In this document: one piece after another, positions 46,080 through 58,168 of the stretch
How the letters are laid out: every line of letters begins with the position of its first letter
Numbering within the stretch: the stretch's first letter is position 1
Assembly (NCBI GenBank): GCA_020081605.1
Contig: JAHREC010000013.1
Coordinates: 4,154,001 to 4,218,000, forward strand
DNA length: 64,000 bases
Source: Albifimbria verrucaria
Lineage: Eukaryota > Ascomycota > Sordariomycetes > Hypocreales > Stachybotryaceae
Direction: 5' to 3'
Position numbers and translations under genes: made by a program
Notes under the pieces: model-generated
The model's input: only the letters and a program-made list of their open reading frames with translations
Told to the model about the DNA's origin: nothing
The model's database searches: none

Positions 46080-47312
46080 TGGTGATCACTTTTGACTGCA
46101 AGCGAGATGCGGAAAGGATATGATGATTTGCTACGCCACTGTGGCGGGCACAATAGCACACGGTACCAGAGATAGGGTTGGCATCACATCGCCTTAGCAT
46201 TTTCTAGCCAAATCAGTTCTGCAACCAGTAAAACGGGGTTGGTCACGATGCATGACCTCATGGGTTTCTGTGCATCTGCGCGACGGAAGATGCGCACTGA
46301 TTTGAATGGATAGATATGGTAGCAGATATCATAAGATAGAAACAACTTACGAAAGCTTTCTGAACGTTGAAGACCCACAAGTGACACATGGAAGATGGTT
46401 GCTCAACCCACTATATTGGGTTGCATGCGTGTATTACTACAAGACTTACTAAGACGTGCACCATGGGTATACATCTACAGGAACGGAACGCTTTGTCTGC
46501 CCGAGAGGCCGGCCGCCGGATGTAACGCCCGTGTTAATCCCCACTTCCTTACGCGAGGCAGTAATGCTCCGGGTCGTCTCGTCCTTTCGATGTCCGGAGG
46601 CCCCGGCCCGCCGTGAACCTCGGTATCGTTCTCGTGGTGGGCTTGCGTGTGATTGGACCCAATCATTGTACGCGCACAAACGATTTCGTGAGGATGACGG
46701 AACTGGAGAGGCGAGAAGAGGTAGCCCTGGACTGAATCAGCTATACAGAGTAGAAATGTAAGGTATGCACTGTACTGTAATTACTTCGTGCCTCGGCTGC
46801 AGCTATGACGCCTTTCGGGCTCCTGGCCAGAATAGGAAATTTCGAAGAAGCAGGCCAACCCTTTGCCTTCGCCGACGTAGGTTGCGCCTTTCATTGGCTG
46901 CTAGTCCGACCAGCCCCTGGTACCTGGTATAAGATCGGTGGATGCGCGATCAAGTCACTAGGAATAATCCTCCGGGGCCTCCCAACGATTTTCTTCTTCG
47001 ACGAGACAACCAACGCTCTCGAGCACCACGACGCGGATTCCAGGGAGGCGCATTTTCTGAACCGTCCTCTTCGAATAACGGCGATCGCGGAACACATGCT
47101 ATCGCAGCAGCAGATCTGCTCCGCCGCTACCTTTCTCTGCTACCTCCGCGTCATCCCTCTCTGGATCGTCGCATTGCTGGGGTTGGGCCTGATATCCATC
47201 CGTGCTTATCTTATTACCACATCCCCAAGGATTGCCAAGCAAACATCGAAACAGCTGCCCTGAAAAGGAGACTGATCCCAAGGCGATAAACCACCGCGTC
47301 TCCCTCTCCTTC
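46080..47312. other. Intergenic, THR1 to thioesterase-like gene
   Basis: About 1.2 kb. An open frame at 46805-47263 (152 codons) ends before the next gene and shows only one hydrophobic stretch; not called. No other feature. Confidence 0.45.
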
Positions 47313-48411
47313 ATGGCATCGGCCGCCGGCAAGATGACCAGGTTATCAGTCCTCGTCCCGATGCTTGCACCCGTCGTCATCGGCTCGGCGGGCTACGCAG
47401 CCTGGCGCCTCAACTGGGAGACGGCCTTGCGGTCGTTCTTCACTGGACCTGGCCGCAGCTCGCGCATTGCGCTGCTGCTGTTCATCATTTTCAACTGGAA
47501 GAACATGCCTCTGGCTTGGACGGTAAGCATCAATTCCACTCTAGAGGTTCACTAAGAGTGTCGCTAATCATAAACTGCCTTGATAGTATCGAGTCTTGTA
47601 CACCATCTTCCACCACACGGTCGTGCGCAAATCCCCGAACTCGGCCCCAAGGCTCTTTTCAAGCCCATGGTCAGCCAGACACATGCGCCTCTTCTCGAAA
47701 TCGATTATAACCTTCACAAATCCAACTCCACCTATTTCGCCGACCTCGACGTCTCGCGTAGCCATCTAGTCACCTACCTAGTCCGCCCCAGTCTGCGCAA
47801 GGTCGCGCAGAATGAAAAGACTCGCCTCGTCCTCGATCCGGCCACTGGCCGACCCTCAAAGGTTCCTCGGTGTCGCCCTCGGCGCCGTCGAATGCAGTTT
47901 CAAGCGCGAGATCGCCGGCTATCGCCCCTACGAGATGTGGAGTCGTGTGCTGAGCTGGGATCGCAAGTGGTTCTTCATCGTCACACACTTCGTGCCCCGC
48001 GGCGCCGCCAAACCCACCTCATGGTTGGACCCTGGCTTCGCGCGCTCGAAGACTCGTGGCTCTGGTGATGCGGCTGGCGGCTGGGAGAAGAAGATTTACG
48101 CTTCCGCTATCAGCAAGTACGTCTTCAAGGTCGGCCGCTTCACCGTGCACCCAGCCATTGTGCTTGGCGCCTCTGGCCTTTTGCCAGAACGGCCGGGTGG
48201 CTGGACCAGTGGAGATAACCAGCTGGGCGACGAGAGCGTTGACGTGAGTGATGTTGACCTGTCAGTTGAGGGTGAATGGGATTGGCGTCGCATTGAGGCC
48301 CAGCGCCGCAAGGGCATGAATCTGGCCACCCATTTCCAGGAGTTGGATGGCCTCATCAACGAATTTGACGGCGGCAGGCATGGCGCCCTAGGCAAGTTTG
48401 CTCCTGGCTAA
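47313..48411 (+). CDS. Thioesterase-superfamily (THEM6-like) membrane protein
   Basis: About 345 residues. An N-terminal membrane region (LSVLVPMLAPVVIGSAGYAAW and IALLLFIIFNWKNMPLAWT) is followed by a 64-nt intron (47523-47586; gtaagc donor) and a hot-dog-type domain. Conserved features include DYNLHKSNSTYFADLDVSR, an Asn/Asp-containing 4HBT-like motif, and EIAGYRPYEMWSRVLSWD. This resembles the acyl-CoA thioesterase/THEM6 group; activity is inferred only. Two frame problems: one missing A at 47629-47631, and a joint somewhere in 47845-47865 that needs two added or one removed base, so a few residues there are uncertain. The C-terminus from RFLGVALGAVECSFKREI onward is uninterrupted to the stop. 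Confidence 0.78.
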
Positions 48412-48778
48412 GTCACGAGCATGCACGTCTTGTATAAAAGTCATGGAGTCAGGGCGGTATGGGATGGCTGGTGTCTGGTGCTTTGATCATGTCAGTTGAC
48501 CTCTGACAGTTTGGGGTAATAGGCACGCGTATAGACGAATAGATGTTGATACATAGTTGTACCATTAAACACATTATTTCCATAATTGAGGTCCTGAAAA
48601 CCCTTTGCAGGAACAGTGACCCAGTCTTCCAGTGCTGGTAAAGACAGTTACGCCACAACGTCGAGTACCCAAGCTGCTGTCCGTTGACTCCATATCGTTC
48701 CCAAATCCTTTTCCGTCGTCAAAGTGTTCTTTTCGTAAAGCAATGAAGGCCAATGCCTCCCAAAAGACAGTGTACATA
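48412..48778. other. Convergent 3' region
   Basis: 367 bases between convergent stops; nothing recognised. Confidence 0.5.
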
Positions 48779-49264
48779 TCATAACAAGGCTGCAGCGGCA
48801 GCCACCACAGCTACACCGGTCCATCCCGCGCTCGTGCCACGGGCAGCAGCTCCTGGTTGGTCGGATGGTTTTACTGAAGATGCCGGGACGATGTTTATCT
48901 TGCCTTGGGCATCGAGCTCTTTGCAGACGTTGCCAATGGTTTTGGCGACCGCTATAATATCATGTTAGCAAATACACATCCATCGAACCCCCAAGAATAG
49001 AGCAGGTGTTCGATCGGGGAAGTCATCCATACCTCCAAGATCTTCTAGGTCGCAGCCCGCCCTGATCATGCATGGTGAGACGGTCCTAGTGATCTCTGCT
49101 GTCTTCGAGCACTGGCATACATAATCTGTAGGTGCACAGCCGTGCTCTGACGCGCCTTCAACGAGACACTTGACAGCACACTTTGGCAGCTGTGACAGAA
49201 TGGTGGCAATATCGGTGGCCATGGCACCACCAGCCAGGATTGGTAGAACGAAGGCGGGCTTCAT
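48779..49264 (-). CDS. CFEM-domain protein, probable GPI-anchored
   Basis: 134 residues. A signal peptide (MKPAFVLPILAGGAMA) is followed by the fungal CFEM domain with eight cysteines, visible as PKCAVKCLVEG, CAPTDYVCQCS, SPCMIRAGCDLEDLG and, after the intron, NVCKELD. The 81-nt intron (plus 48952-49032; gtatgg donor, ttatag acceptor) splits the domain between the seventh and eighth cysteine. The product ends in Ser/Ala-rich sequence and a hydrophobic tail (VAVVAAAAALL), the layout of a GPI-anchor signal. CFEM proteins act in haem/iron capture, cell-wall structure or host interaction; which applies here cannot be read. The frame is intact. A further upstream ATG at 49330 gives a poor signal peptide and is not used. 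Confidence 0.88.
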
Positions 49265-51811
49265 CGTGACGTAAGGGTGAGTAGCGATCTGAAGGGGCCC
49301 AGGCCTTCGATGTAGTAGGTTGTTGTTCACTTCACCGTGACAGATGGTGACTCTCTCGACACTTGAAGAATCTGAAGCTGAGGGAGCGCAGAGGAATCAA
49401 AGTCTCACAGGTTCTTTGTCGCGCCAGGGTTGGGTAAGCAGTGCAGGGAATAAGGTATATAAGTCAAGGGAATCGGTAGGGTAAATCCCACGGCAAAAGC
49501 AACAAGGGCCAGAAGGCTGCGGCGTTTTCAGCTACGCTTCATGCAATATAGCAATATAATACGAAAGAAGGCACCCGGACAGGCCAAGCACTGTAACACT
49601 GCGTATCGAGATTATATTAGTACGAGGCCGGGGGTCGAGAAGTTTGAGCCAACAAATCTCTCGGGGTGGTACCGGCACGCTGGTATATTGATATGCATCG
49701 CCTGCTGCCCGTCCTGACCGGGGACCGACCTGATTGCCGAATCATGAAGCATCTTGGGCCTTCTGGTCACTGGGCCCCGGATGCGCCTTGACATTTTAAT
49801 CACCTGGGATTGGCGGAAATGGGTATGGAGCAGCCAACGCGGAAACACATTGGGAGGGGGAGGAGGAATCACGACCGGAGGCGTTAGCCAACAGCCTAAC
49901 GCACAGGAGAGGGGACTTTGGTGGGAGTTGAATGGTCCAGCAGCGACGCCGCCGTCACAGTTAGGCTCCGAACCACGGTCCTTTCTTAGGGCGTAGCTTC
50001 TGGCCTGGGGAGCTAAAGAGCCAACGGCGTGCCTAGAAGAGAAGAGTGTTGAGGAATGGACATGAGCCCTGGTCATCTGAGGGCGCGCTCGATAGTCCGT
50101 CCGCCAAGGGGCTTTCGTTCAGTTGCGGCTGCGGCGTTTCAGCGACGCATTGGAACGCGTCTAGCTTGGGCGGAGGGCGACGGCGAAGAAGACCTGCCGC
50201 GTGCCTGTTTGCTTTTCGCGATGCTGTCTCGCATCATTGATCGTGTGCTGCTGCAACCAACCTCTGTCCTCCTGCCAGGGTACCACCTCAACGTTTGATT
50301 CTAGAGCGCAGCACCAGTGGGACTCAGGTGTGATGTGACTGCAGGGCCTGCACTGCGTGCCGTGTGGATGGATGGAGCCAGGGCAGGGATTGACCCCGTA
50401 CTTTTGCCCATCCTAAGCCAACCGGCTGCTCATACAGCCATTCCCCGTCAATGCAACCCCGGTCGCTGTGCTAGGGAAGGAGAGCGAGTCTCTTCAGCCT
50501 TGGGGCACCCACCCACTGAGTCAACAACGTGGTTCGGTTGCGGACGGTACGCCTGTGGGCTCGTTCTCTAACAAAGTGTGCGTCCGGTTGTCGGCCGACT
50601 ACCTTCTAACCCCCTGCGACGATGTTTCGGTTGACGGTCTGCGACCTCAAGTGCTCCGCCGGGTGGGGATGACTGCCTCCGTCGTTGCTTTGGAGGGAAT
50701 GGCCCTGCGGGACTAAAACAGCGCCGTGGTAAAGGCTGCAGTTCCAGCATGTAGCTATGTAATGTAATCGTTGCGCTGCCGAATAGGAATAGGGGAAGCC
50801 AGTGGTGGTGTCGAGGAAACCCTGTTCCTGGAGGTACTCTGTAAGCATCTCCAACCGGTACGCTCTGCATCCGGCGTTGCCCCGTTCTGCAGCAATGCAA
50901 CAGCCAGCCTTTTCGGAAAGATTTACATGGGCTCCAATAATGTGCCGAGTGGTTCAACGACATCTCGTTGCGTTGAGATGCAGGCAAGCACAGCACAGTG
51001 CAAGAGGATGAACTTGGTGACGCCCCGAGAACCGCCACGATGTGGCTTCGCGATCAGCCACAGAGTATGCTTTGCTACCACCACTGTTAGATATGGAGAA
51101 TCTGTGTAAGAAGTTTCGTCCACAGGTAAATAATGCTTGAGTGTTGGTTCCGCTAGATCTGACGTGATATCCTAAGCCGAATATACAAGTTAGATATTCG
51201 GAATTATGGGATTGAATAGTGCGCAATGAGCCAGAGATATAGGTGTGCTAATGAACTGCACATCGTTCAGTGAAGTTCGGATGATCTGAAGATTACGATT
51301 GATATCTTATCTCCTGAAAATTGATTGAAGTCTTATAATTATAGAAATGACAGGTATGCTTAATTTGTGGGAAGCGTTTCGGCATAGCTGCTGTCTAAGT
51401 GCCAGAAATCCTCGATTGCAACCTTTTATAGCCCCCACCGACCCCTATCCTCATCTCCTTGATATCTTGATCAAAGTAGCAATGTGGCACAGTTATGGTA
51501 TTTCCCTTAACAATTGAGCAAAAGGTGCGATATTAATAACCGGTTTCAGACTTGATCTTGGCAACACCATTGCTACGCTGCTTCATTTCAGGGTGTAGTA
51601 GATGAACAACGCTCAATCCAATCACAAGACAATTTTAAGCTCCGTAATCGACAGAATGCCTAACGAAGCTCTCCTAATTGTAGCAGTTGGGTCTTTAATT
51701 TCCCTGCTTCCAAGGCGAATCTATGTCTTATTGCCCCTTCCCTCCGCTTTCTTCCACGCCGTTCTGTACGTGGACAATTTTTCCAGGTGCTCTATTTTAT
51801 ACCTTTGATTC
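49265..51811. other. Intergenic, CFEM gene to type II membrane protein
   Basis: About 2.5 kb that should hold both divergent promoters. A minus-strand open frame near 50606-50940 has no supporting feature. From about 51150 the sequence becomes AT-richer. No gene, RNA or transposon recognised. Confidence 0.45.
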
Positions 51812-53376
51812 ATGGGTTCAAATAACGAAGATAGCAGACATATTTCTGCATCTTCATATCATCATGCAGGCCTAGAAGTCGTTCCTGATAGTGTTCCAAA
51901 AATCGTCATTCCTTCCCAGGCAGAGCTCCAAGTTATCCACGAAAGCCCTGGGCTTGAGAAGCATTCACAACTGGCACCTGAGAAAGTCGACAAAAAAGCG
52001 AATGAGACAAAACAAAAACACGTTGGTGGAGGAGGAAACATTTCTTGATAAGCGCCTCCTTACTCTTTATTGCCCTGACCGTTGGAGCTGCTGTTGGAGG
52101 CGCTCTTGGAAATAGAAGGAGAGAAGATTCTAACGCATCCGCTTCTCCAAGTACCGTGGTAAATGCTTCAATCTCGTCACTATCAGTCACGTCTGTGTCT
52201 ATGATAGGATATACCGGCATGCTCTTGGCCTACATAGACCAGCATGGTAGTGTGAAATATCATGTACGAAGTGGTGACGACTACCAAGCAAAATATCCTT
52301 GGTCTGCGCAACAGGTTCTTGGTAACGAGAACAAAATATCGAAGAGTTCTGGTATTGCAGTTTCCACCTTAATTAACTGGGTTGATGTACATCCAGAGGT
52401 TAGTTTGCTCGTTTAATTAACATATAAACCCTTTTACATACCCGATTCCTGATTTATACCTCTATTCAGATTACCTCTATCCGGCCTTCATATTTCATGT
52501 TCTATGTTGACGAAGGCTCTTTCATAAATGAATGGACTCTCAATTTTACCGATTACACCTCTGGATTTACGGTACATAAGTTTGAAGGACCCTTGAAAGT
52601 CATGAGCAATGCCAAGCCGGACGCATACGGCCCATGGCTTGTCTATGAAAGCGTTTTAGAATCGACCACCATCATCCGAGATCGTTCTGATGACAACCGG
52701 TATAATGACACGGTGGGACCATACACGTCGAGAGTCGTGACTAAAACGACTAAACACTTAAAGAATGGAGCCAAGCAAATAGTTGTTCCTCTCATGACCA
52801 ATGTCACCGACTCTGAGAATTATTTTTATGTAGGTTTATTGTATCAAGCCGATGATGGGACCTTAAACTGGAACAATTTTTACGAATCCAGCATCGGTAA
52901 ATATGGTAAAGAAGACAAGTTCGAAAAGGACCCAACATGGCCCGCAGGTATGTCCGTTATTCATATATTGGCAGATGCTGTTCCATGCAATATCCTCATT
53001 TAATCTAGAATTCCCGAATATCACGTTACCTCAAGGACATTCGTTTTCCGCTTTTGCCACCGCACGGGCTGAAGGTGACACCCGCGTCAATCTATATATT
53101 CTATACCAAGACGAAGATTGCAATATCCAACAAGTTTGGACAGACGACGGCGAGAAATGGCAATTTGCCTCACCGGAATTACTGAGAAATGCAGATGATG
53201 GAACCGATATTGCGTGCCTCACTATGAGCGTGGGCGGTGCGTCTCCTATGAGGTATCCGGTGAGCTTGGTACCCGACACACCTTTACGAAGATGCTTCTT
53301 CCAAAGAGGAAGCGCTCTCGTAGAGGTTGGGATGCGTGACTCTCAGTGGGAAGAAATTCAGACTATTTCAGTTTAA
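51812..53376 (+). CDS. Type II membrane protein with lectin-like beta-propeller ectodomain
   Basis: About 477 residues, three exons with introns at 52399-52469 (gttagt donor) and 52948-53008 (gtatgt donor, tctag acceptor). A polar cytosolic N-terminus (~75 residues) leads into one membrane helix (LISASLLFIALTVGAAVGGALG) and a large outer domain with many N-glycosylation sequons. The outer domain carries repeated short segments of the type YIDQHGSVKYHVRS, LLYQADDGTLNWNNFYES and ILYQDEDCNIQQVWTDDGEKW. These spaced hydrophobic-DxxG/W repeats resemble fungal fucose-specific-lectin-type propellers; that assignment is inference. One frame break at 52045-52046 is repaired by one T, exactly joining the cytosolic part to the helix. 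Confidence 0.72.
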
Positions 53377-55481
53377 ATCCTCGAACGTGGTCCTCGCTCT
53401 GCTTCTGGATATGATTTGGAGGGCGTGGAGGGATGTTATGGTAATGCCTCTCACAATGCAAATTCTGTTTTGCTGAGGTGAGTCGCCTATCAGCTGTTGC
53501 ATGCGTATTGAAACACTCGCGGGAATCCCCCAACTAACTACTTGGATAGAATCCTACAAGTCTCCAGCAACATGCAATAGTAGCTTTGCTGGGCTACGTC
53601 GGGTTACAGCCAGGCTCAGCTGCTGGTCAGTCCTCATACATATATTAGTACAGAACCTGATGGTGGGTGAAATAGTTTGATCTAGATGAGAGCAGACAGT
53701 CCTGTTGGCAGGCTAAACGGACAGATACGGGCTTTAGATCATATCAATAGATAGATAGATGTAGATGTAGAATAATCTACTAATAGATCAACATGCAAAC
53801 GAGTTTCTATGCTTGCTCCGTAGCGAAAGTGATGTGCTGAGAGTCGCACATGCTGCCTCTACCGTTCCAAGGAAGGGCATGATAATAGCCCAATCAAGTA
53901 GCATTGAGTGGCGGATGATCATGAAGAGCAGCAGCATTTTGATGATGATCAGATGTCCATATGAGAGCACTGGCCTGACCAAGCTGGTTTCAGCCACCTG
54001 GTAGCTTGACACACAAGAGTTCCAGTGATATGGTAAGCTTGTTGGAGATACCATGACAAGTTACAGCACGCCTGGTGACGTTTCACCACCAGAACAACAC
54101 CAGCTACTTGAGCTCAAGCCTGTCATTTACGGGTACGTCAGAACTCATGAGACCCCCACCTGGCAGCTGTCATACATATGCTGGTGCTAGGTGTGAACCG
54201 TGCAAATACACGCGAACCTCGACGAGAGGTAGTTTATCCACTCGCTGAGTGGTCTACAGACGCGAAGCCTTTACTCAAACTATCCTAACTCATGAGCTGG
54301 GCAGGTGATGATAGATATGACCAACGCCAACGAGGCAGTCTAGGTCAAACCAAAGGAAGGTTCAAAGTTCTCAGAGACATTTGTATGGTAGTCCACAGTG
54401 GCGAGAGTATATCTCGCCTCAGTGCTTGACTCTAATATTGGTCATCATCATATGAACTTCGAAGTCCTTCCCAACCCACCAGCGGAGCAGTCCCCAAGAG
54501 CTTCCAGCGAAGCCCAGAGTGATAAAAAGAAAAGGGAACTGCTGCCGGGGGCAACAGAAGGGAACCCCTCTCGCCTCAAGAATAGGCCCCATCGAGTAAC
54601 TCGGCTTGCACCGAGCAATCGCATACCTATCAACCTCGACAACAAACCCTCGGCACCCGATGCCACACCCGCAGACGTCACACGGCCACCCACCATCCAC
54701 GCTGCTCGCCCATCACCAAGACTCCGCCTCAAATGCCCCGGCACGGACTCATATCTTCATCCATGGGGCCGAGACACCGAAAACGAAGCTCAACGACGGG
54801 TCCGCGGGCGCAGATTTAGCAGTGGGCAGGGCAGACGAAAGGAAGAGGGCCAAGGCGCTGAGGTCAGCCGCAGTGCTTCTATGGCGGCGCGTTTCCGCAT
54901 GCTCAGTAAAGAGCCCGTCCGGGGACTTTCTCCCAAAGCATCAAAGGGATGAGACGCCGCATTGCGCGGCGTCTCTGTGTGTGAGCTTCGAATAGCGATT
55001 TGTTGAGCGAGAGGAGGTTGAAGGAGAAAGAAAAGAAAAGAAGCTGGAGCTTTTTTCGAAAATTTATGATATTGCGGGGCGGCGTGCGCGCATCCAAATC
55101 GGAGGCGTGTTTTTATCACAGAAATTTCTTGGGCTGCGACTGGTCAGCAACACGCGCTGCCAGCCAATCAAAGACGGCTATCTGGAAGACTGGTAGCTGC
55201 CTTCATGCCTAGAATTGAAAGCTTCCAACTGCTCACCGCAGTCGACAGTCGTAAAACGGCCGGCCATTCCCTCGCAATCCTCAACTCAATCCTCCGCATA
55301 ATCGAGGACTTCGAAATCCTCTTCCTGCCTTTCTGCTGGACGAGTCGCACACAGCTCACCAGTGGGACGGCGCCTCGACGCGCAAATCCCAGACAAACAC
55401 TCGCGAAGTCGTCATTGAAGCTTGGCCTCTTCCTCTCTCGCACCCACACCAGCTCTCGATCTCCTTCTCTCAAGCGTAATC
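53377..55481. other. Intergenic before RAE1
   Basis: About 2.1 kb. Contains short GATA-rich repeats near 53746-53770. Open frames at 54398-54952 (plus) and 54448-54744 (minus) overlap in opposite directions and show no family features. The right end should hold the RAE1 promoter. Confidence 0.45.
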
Positions 55482-56678
55482 ATGTCCACTCTCTTCGGCT
55501 CCGCTGCCTCGTCGTCGTCGACGCCCACTCTCGGCGACCTCAAGTCCGACGTCGCGCTGAGCGACCCTCCCACCGATAGTATTTCCGACTTGGCCTTCTC
55601 GCCTGCGCCTAATGGACCCGATTTCCTCGCCGTGGCTAGCTGGGACAACAAAGTCCGAATTTACGAAATAAACCAGAATGGCCAGAGCCAAGGTCGCCAT
55701 GCATACGAGCATAGCCAACCGGTTCTCAACTGCGACTGGTCCAAGGTAAGCGGGCCCTCCTTCAGCACATTGGTAGAGCTTCCCCGGCTAACTATCTCCC
55801 AGGACAGCACAAAACTTGCGTCTGCCGGCGCAGACAAGAATGTCAAGGTTTGCGATATTGCTTCGCAGCAAGATATGGTGATTGGTACACACGACCAGCC
55901 CGTACGTTGCGTACGATTCTTCGAAAACAATGGTACTCCCATGGTTGTTTCGGGTTCGTGGGACAAGACAATCAAGTACTGGGATCTCAGAGCGCAGGGC
56001 CCGGCCGCCACTGTTCAGTGCCAAGATCGCGTGTACACGATGGATGTGCGGGACAACCTCTGCGTTGTGGGAACTGCCGACCGATATATCAATGTTATCA
56101 ACCTCAAAGACCCCACAAAGTTCTACAAGACTTTGCAGAGTCCGTTGAAATGGCAAACCCGAGTTGTCAGCTGCTTTGCTGACTCGATGGGTTTCGCTAT
56201 CGGTAGCATCGAAGGCCGATGCGCCATTCAGTATGTCGAAGACAAGGATTCCAGGTAAGGCTTCTCGTATACCCATCATAGCACCGTGTGTTTGTTGCTA
56301 ACTTATTCGCCTACAAACAGCATGAACTTCTCGTTCAAGTGTCATCGAGACCCTCCATCAAACAACGTGACCAATGTCTATGCGGTCAACGACATCTCTT
56401 TCCACCCCGTCCACGGCACCTTCAGCACGGCTGGCTCCGATGGTACGTTCCACTTCTGGGACAAGGACGCAAAGCACCGCCTCAAGGGATACCCCAACGT
56501 CGGCGGAAGCATCACGGCTACTACTTTCAATAAGAACGGCTCGATCTTTGCCTATGCTGTGAGCTACGACTGGAGCAAGGGCTACCAGTTCAACACCCAG
56601 CAGTACCCTACCAAGGTCATGCTGCACCCGATCAACGGAGACGAATGCAAGCCTAGACCCTCTGCGAAGAAGAGGTAA
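55482..56678 (+). CDS. RAE1: mRNA export factor Rae1/Gle2, WD40 protein
   Basis: 357 residues, three exons with introns at 55746-55802 (57 nt) and 56255-56320 (66 nt), both gtaag donors. It starts MSTLFGSAASSSSTPTLGD and is a seven-blade WD40 propeller with typical Rae1 segments: DSISDLAFSP, LAVASWDNKVRIYE, VVSGSWDKTIKYWDLR, FSTAGSDGTFHFWDKDAKH and a C-terminal AVSYDWSKGY. Rae1/Gle2 docks on a Nup98/Nup116 GLEBS motif at the nuclear pore and supports mRNA export. The frame is fully intact, one of the few multi-exon genes here without an error. The in-frame upstream ATG at 55422 adds 20 residues and is not favoured. Confidence 0.95.
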
Positions 56679-57509
56679 CGGGTGAGCGCCAAGTGATGAG
56701 AGATGAAAGGCTATGATGACACAAGATAGCCAAAGGAAGCAAGGTGGAAGGACGAAGAAGGAAAAGGATGGGACGACTGACTTGGGATCTAAGAAAGACG
56801 TCCTCCTATGGCAGATGGATTGCTGTTTCTCTGCACTGTAAACTAGCTGGTGGCAGAAGATGTTATAGTCAACAAGCAACAAAAAAGAGGAGATGATACC
56901 ATGGGCAGATCAACCATTACACAAAGCAACTGTATCGTAGGTAGTTAGCACTGAAAATCTATTCAAGACACAGGCCACACTCAACTGCATTCGCATAGGG
57001 CGACCCGCTCGTTAGAAAACGCTTCTTTGGAACAGTTTCTGTAAACTTTCGACTACTTGCGGCGTATAATAGACTCTGTCTAGTAATTCCATCTAGGGCG
57101 TGTTCATCAACTACGTGCATCATTACCGGCTGCGACCTCGGCACATTCAAAGTCCTTAAATTCACTGTACTGAACATCACAGTCATAGCATTTTCTGTTT
57201 TGAACGTCTTTCATTTTGTATTCATCAACATCCCTTTGCGACCCGCAGACCAGGGTGCAATATTAGATAACATGCAGGTACCGATAATTATATCCACTTA
57301 TATCAACTCCAGGAAACAAAATTGCGGCCCCTCGTCGAGGGAGACTCCCGCTCCGCCAGTAACCACAGGCATTCCGTTAAAAATAGTAAAGCAAAAGAAA
57401 ACTCATGAAGCCATGACTCCGTGGCGGCCCATCAAGACGCACACCCCGAAGCCTGACCCGTAGACATGGTCGTAGAAACATAGGAAAGCCAGCAGACCTG
57501 CAGAGGCGT
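56679..57509. other. Convergent 3' region RAE1 / mitochondrial-type gene
   Basis: 831 bases between convergent stops; no gene or repeat recognised. Confidence 0.5.
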
Positions 57510-58168
57510 CTAAGCGGTCTTCTGGTTGTTGGATCGACCGAGCACGTCGTCCACCATGCCCCTCCAGATGTCCTTCAGCATGCCGACCTCTTCCTGCTGG
57601 GCGGGCTGCGAGTCGTAGACAAACTTGAGCTCGACGCCGTCCAGGCTGATACCCTCAATCTCAGACAGGGCGTTGGCAGCGACAACGTTGCTGGGGTCGG
57701 CAGCGACAATGGAGATCTGGGGAATGGAGACGGGGCCTCGGCGGTGAGGGGAACGTGCTGGGCGGAGTAGTTGTCCGGCATGAGAGGGACACGGATGCCA
57801 AAGTCGCTCGCGCCAGGGCATCAGCGCCGAGAGAAGGCAGACGAGTGGTATCGAGATGATAGACGGGAGCGGCGGTGGAAGCGCTGCTGTGGAAAGTCTG
57901 CATCAGGGGCTTGGCGCGGTTGGCGATGGATGGCTGAGGAGTAGGGCGGTGGGTGGTGGTCAGACCACGAGAAGACTACATGCCGGGTTAGATGCTACGT
58001 CGTCGGAAAGGCGGTGGGAAGATTTACATCTTGGTGCTCGCTACTCCTTCTGTTGCGCAGAAGCTCTGCGTACTTGGGCATCAGGACAGCGCCGGCATTG
58101 TGAACGGGCACGGCACCGGCGTTGAGGGTGCGTGCAAGCTTGGAAACAGGGGCGGTGACACGGGACAT
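57510..58168 (-). CDS. Probable mitochondrial protein, unrecognised
   Basis: About 202 residues, two exons around a 52-nt intron (plus 57976-58027; gtaaat donor, ctaac branch, tgtag acceptor). The N-terminus (MSRVTAPVSKLARTLNAGA) is basic and hydroxylated like a mitochondrial presequence. A second Ser/His-rich stretch (AKPLMQTFHSSAS) resembles a processing region. The C-terminal part (IPQISIVAADPSNVVAANA … VGMLKDIWRGMVDDVLG) looks folded. I cannot name the family. Two frame breaks need one base each: near plus 57804-57808 and in the C run at plus 57732-57735. With both, the length is a whole number of codons and the last ~75 residues are uninterrupted. Confidence 0.68.

Noticed and set aside
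46805..47263. 152-codon frame just before the thioesterase-like gene
   Set aside because: One hydrophobic stretch but no recognisable domain, and it would crowd the downstream promoter; evidence too thin.
50606..50940. Minus-strand open frame with cysteines
   Set aside because: No start with signal or domain, overlapping frames on both strands of similar length, no family resemblance.
37325..53376. Secondary-metabolite or virulence gene cluster (aldo-keto reductase, transporter, cerato-platanin, CFEM)
   Set aside because: No backbone synthase, P450 or cluster regulator is present and housekeeping genes are interspersed.
54398..54952. 184-codon plus-strand frame and overlapping minus-strand frames
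   Set aside because: Several opposing frames of similar size overlap; composition is Pro/Arg/Ser-rich as expected from GC-rich non-coding DNA.
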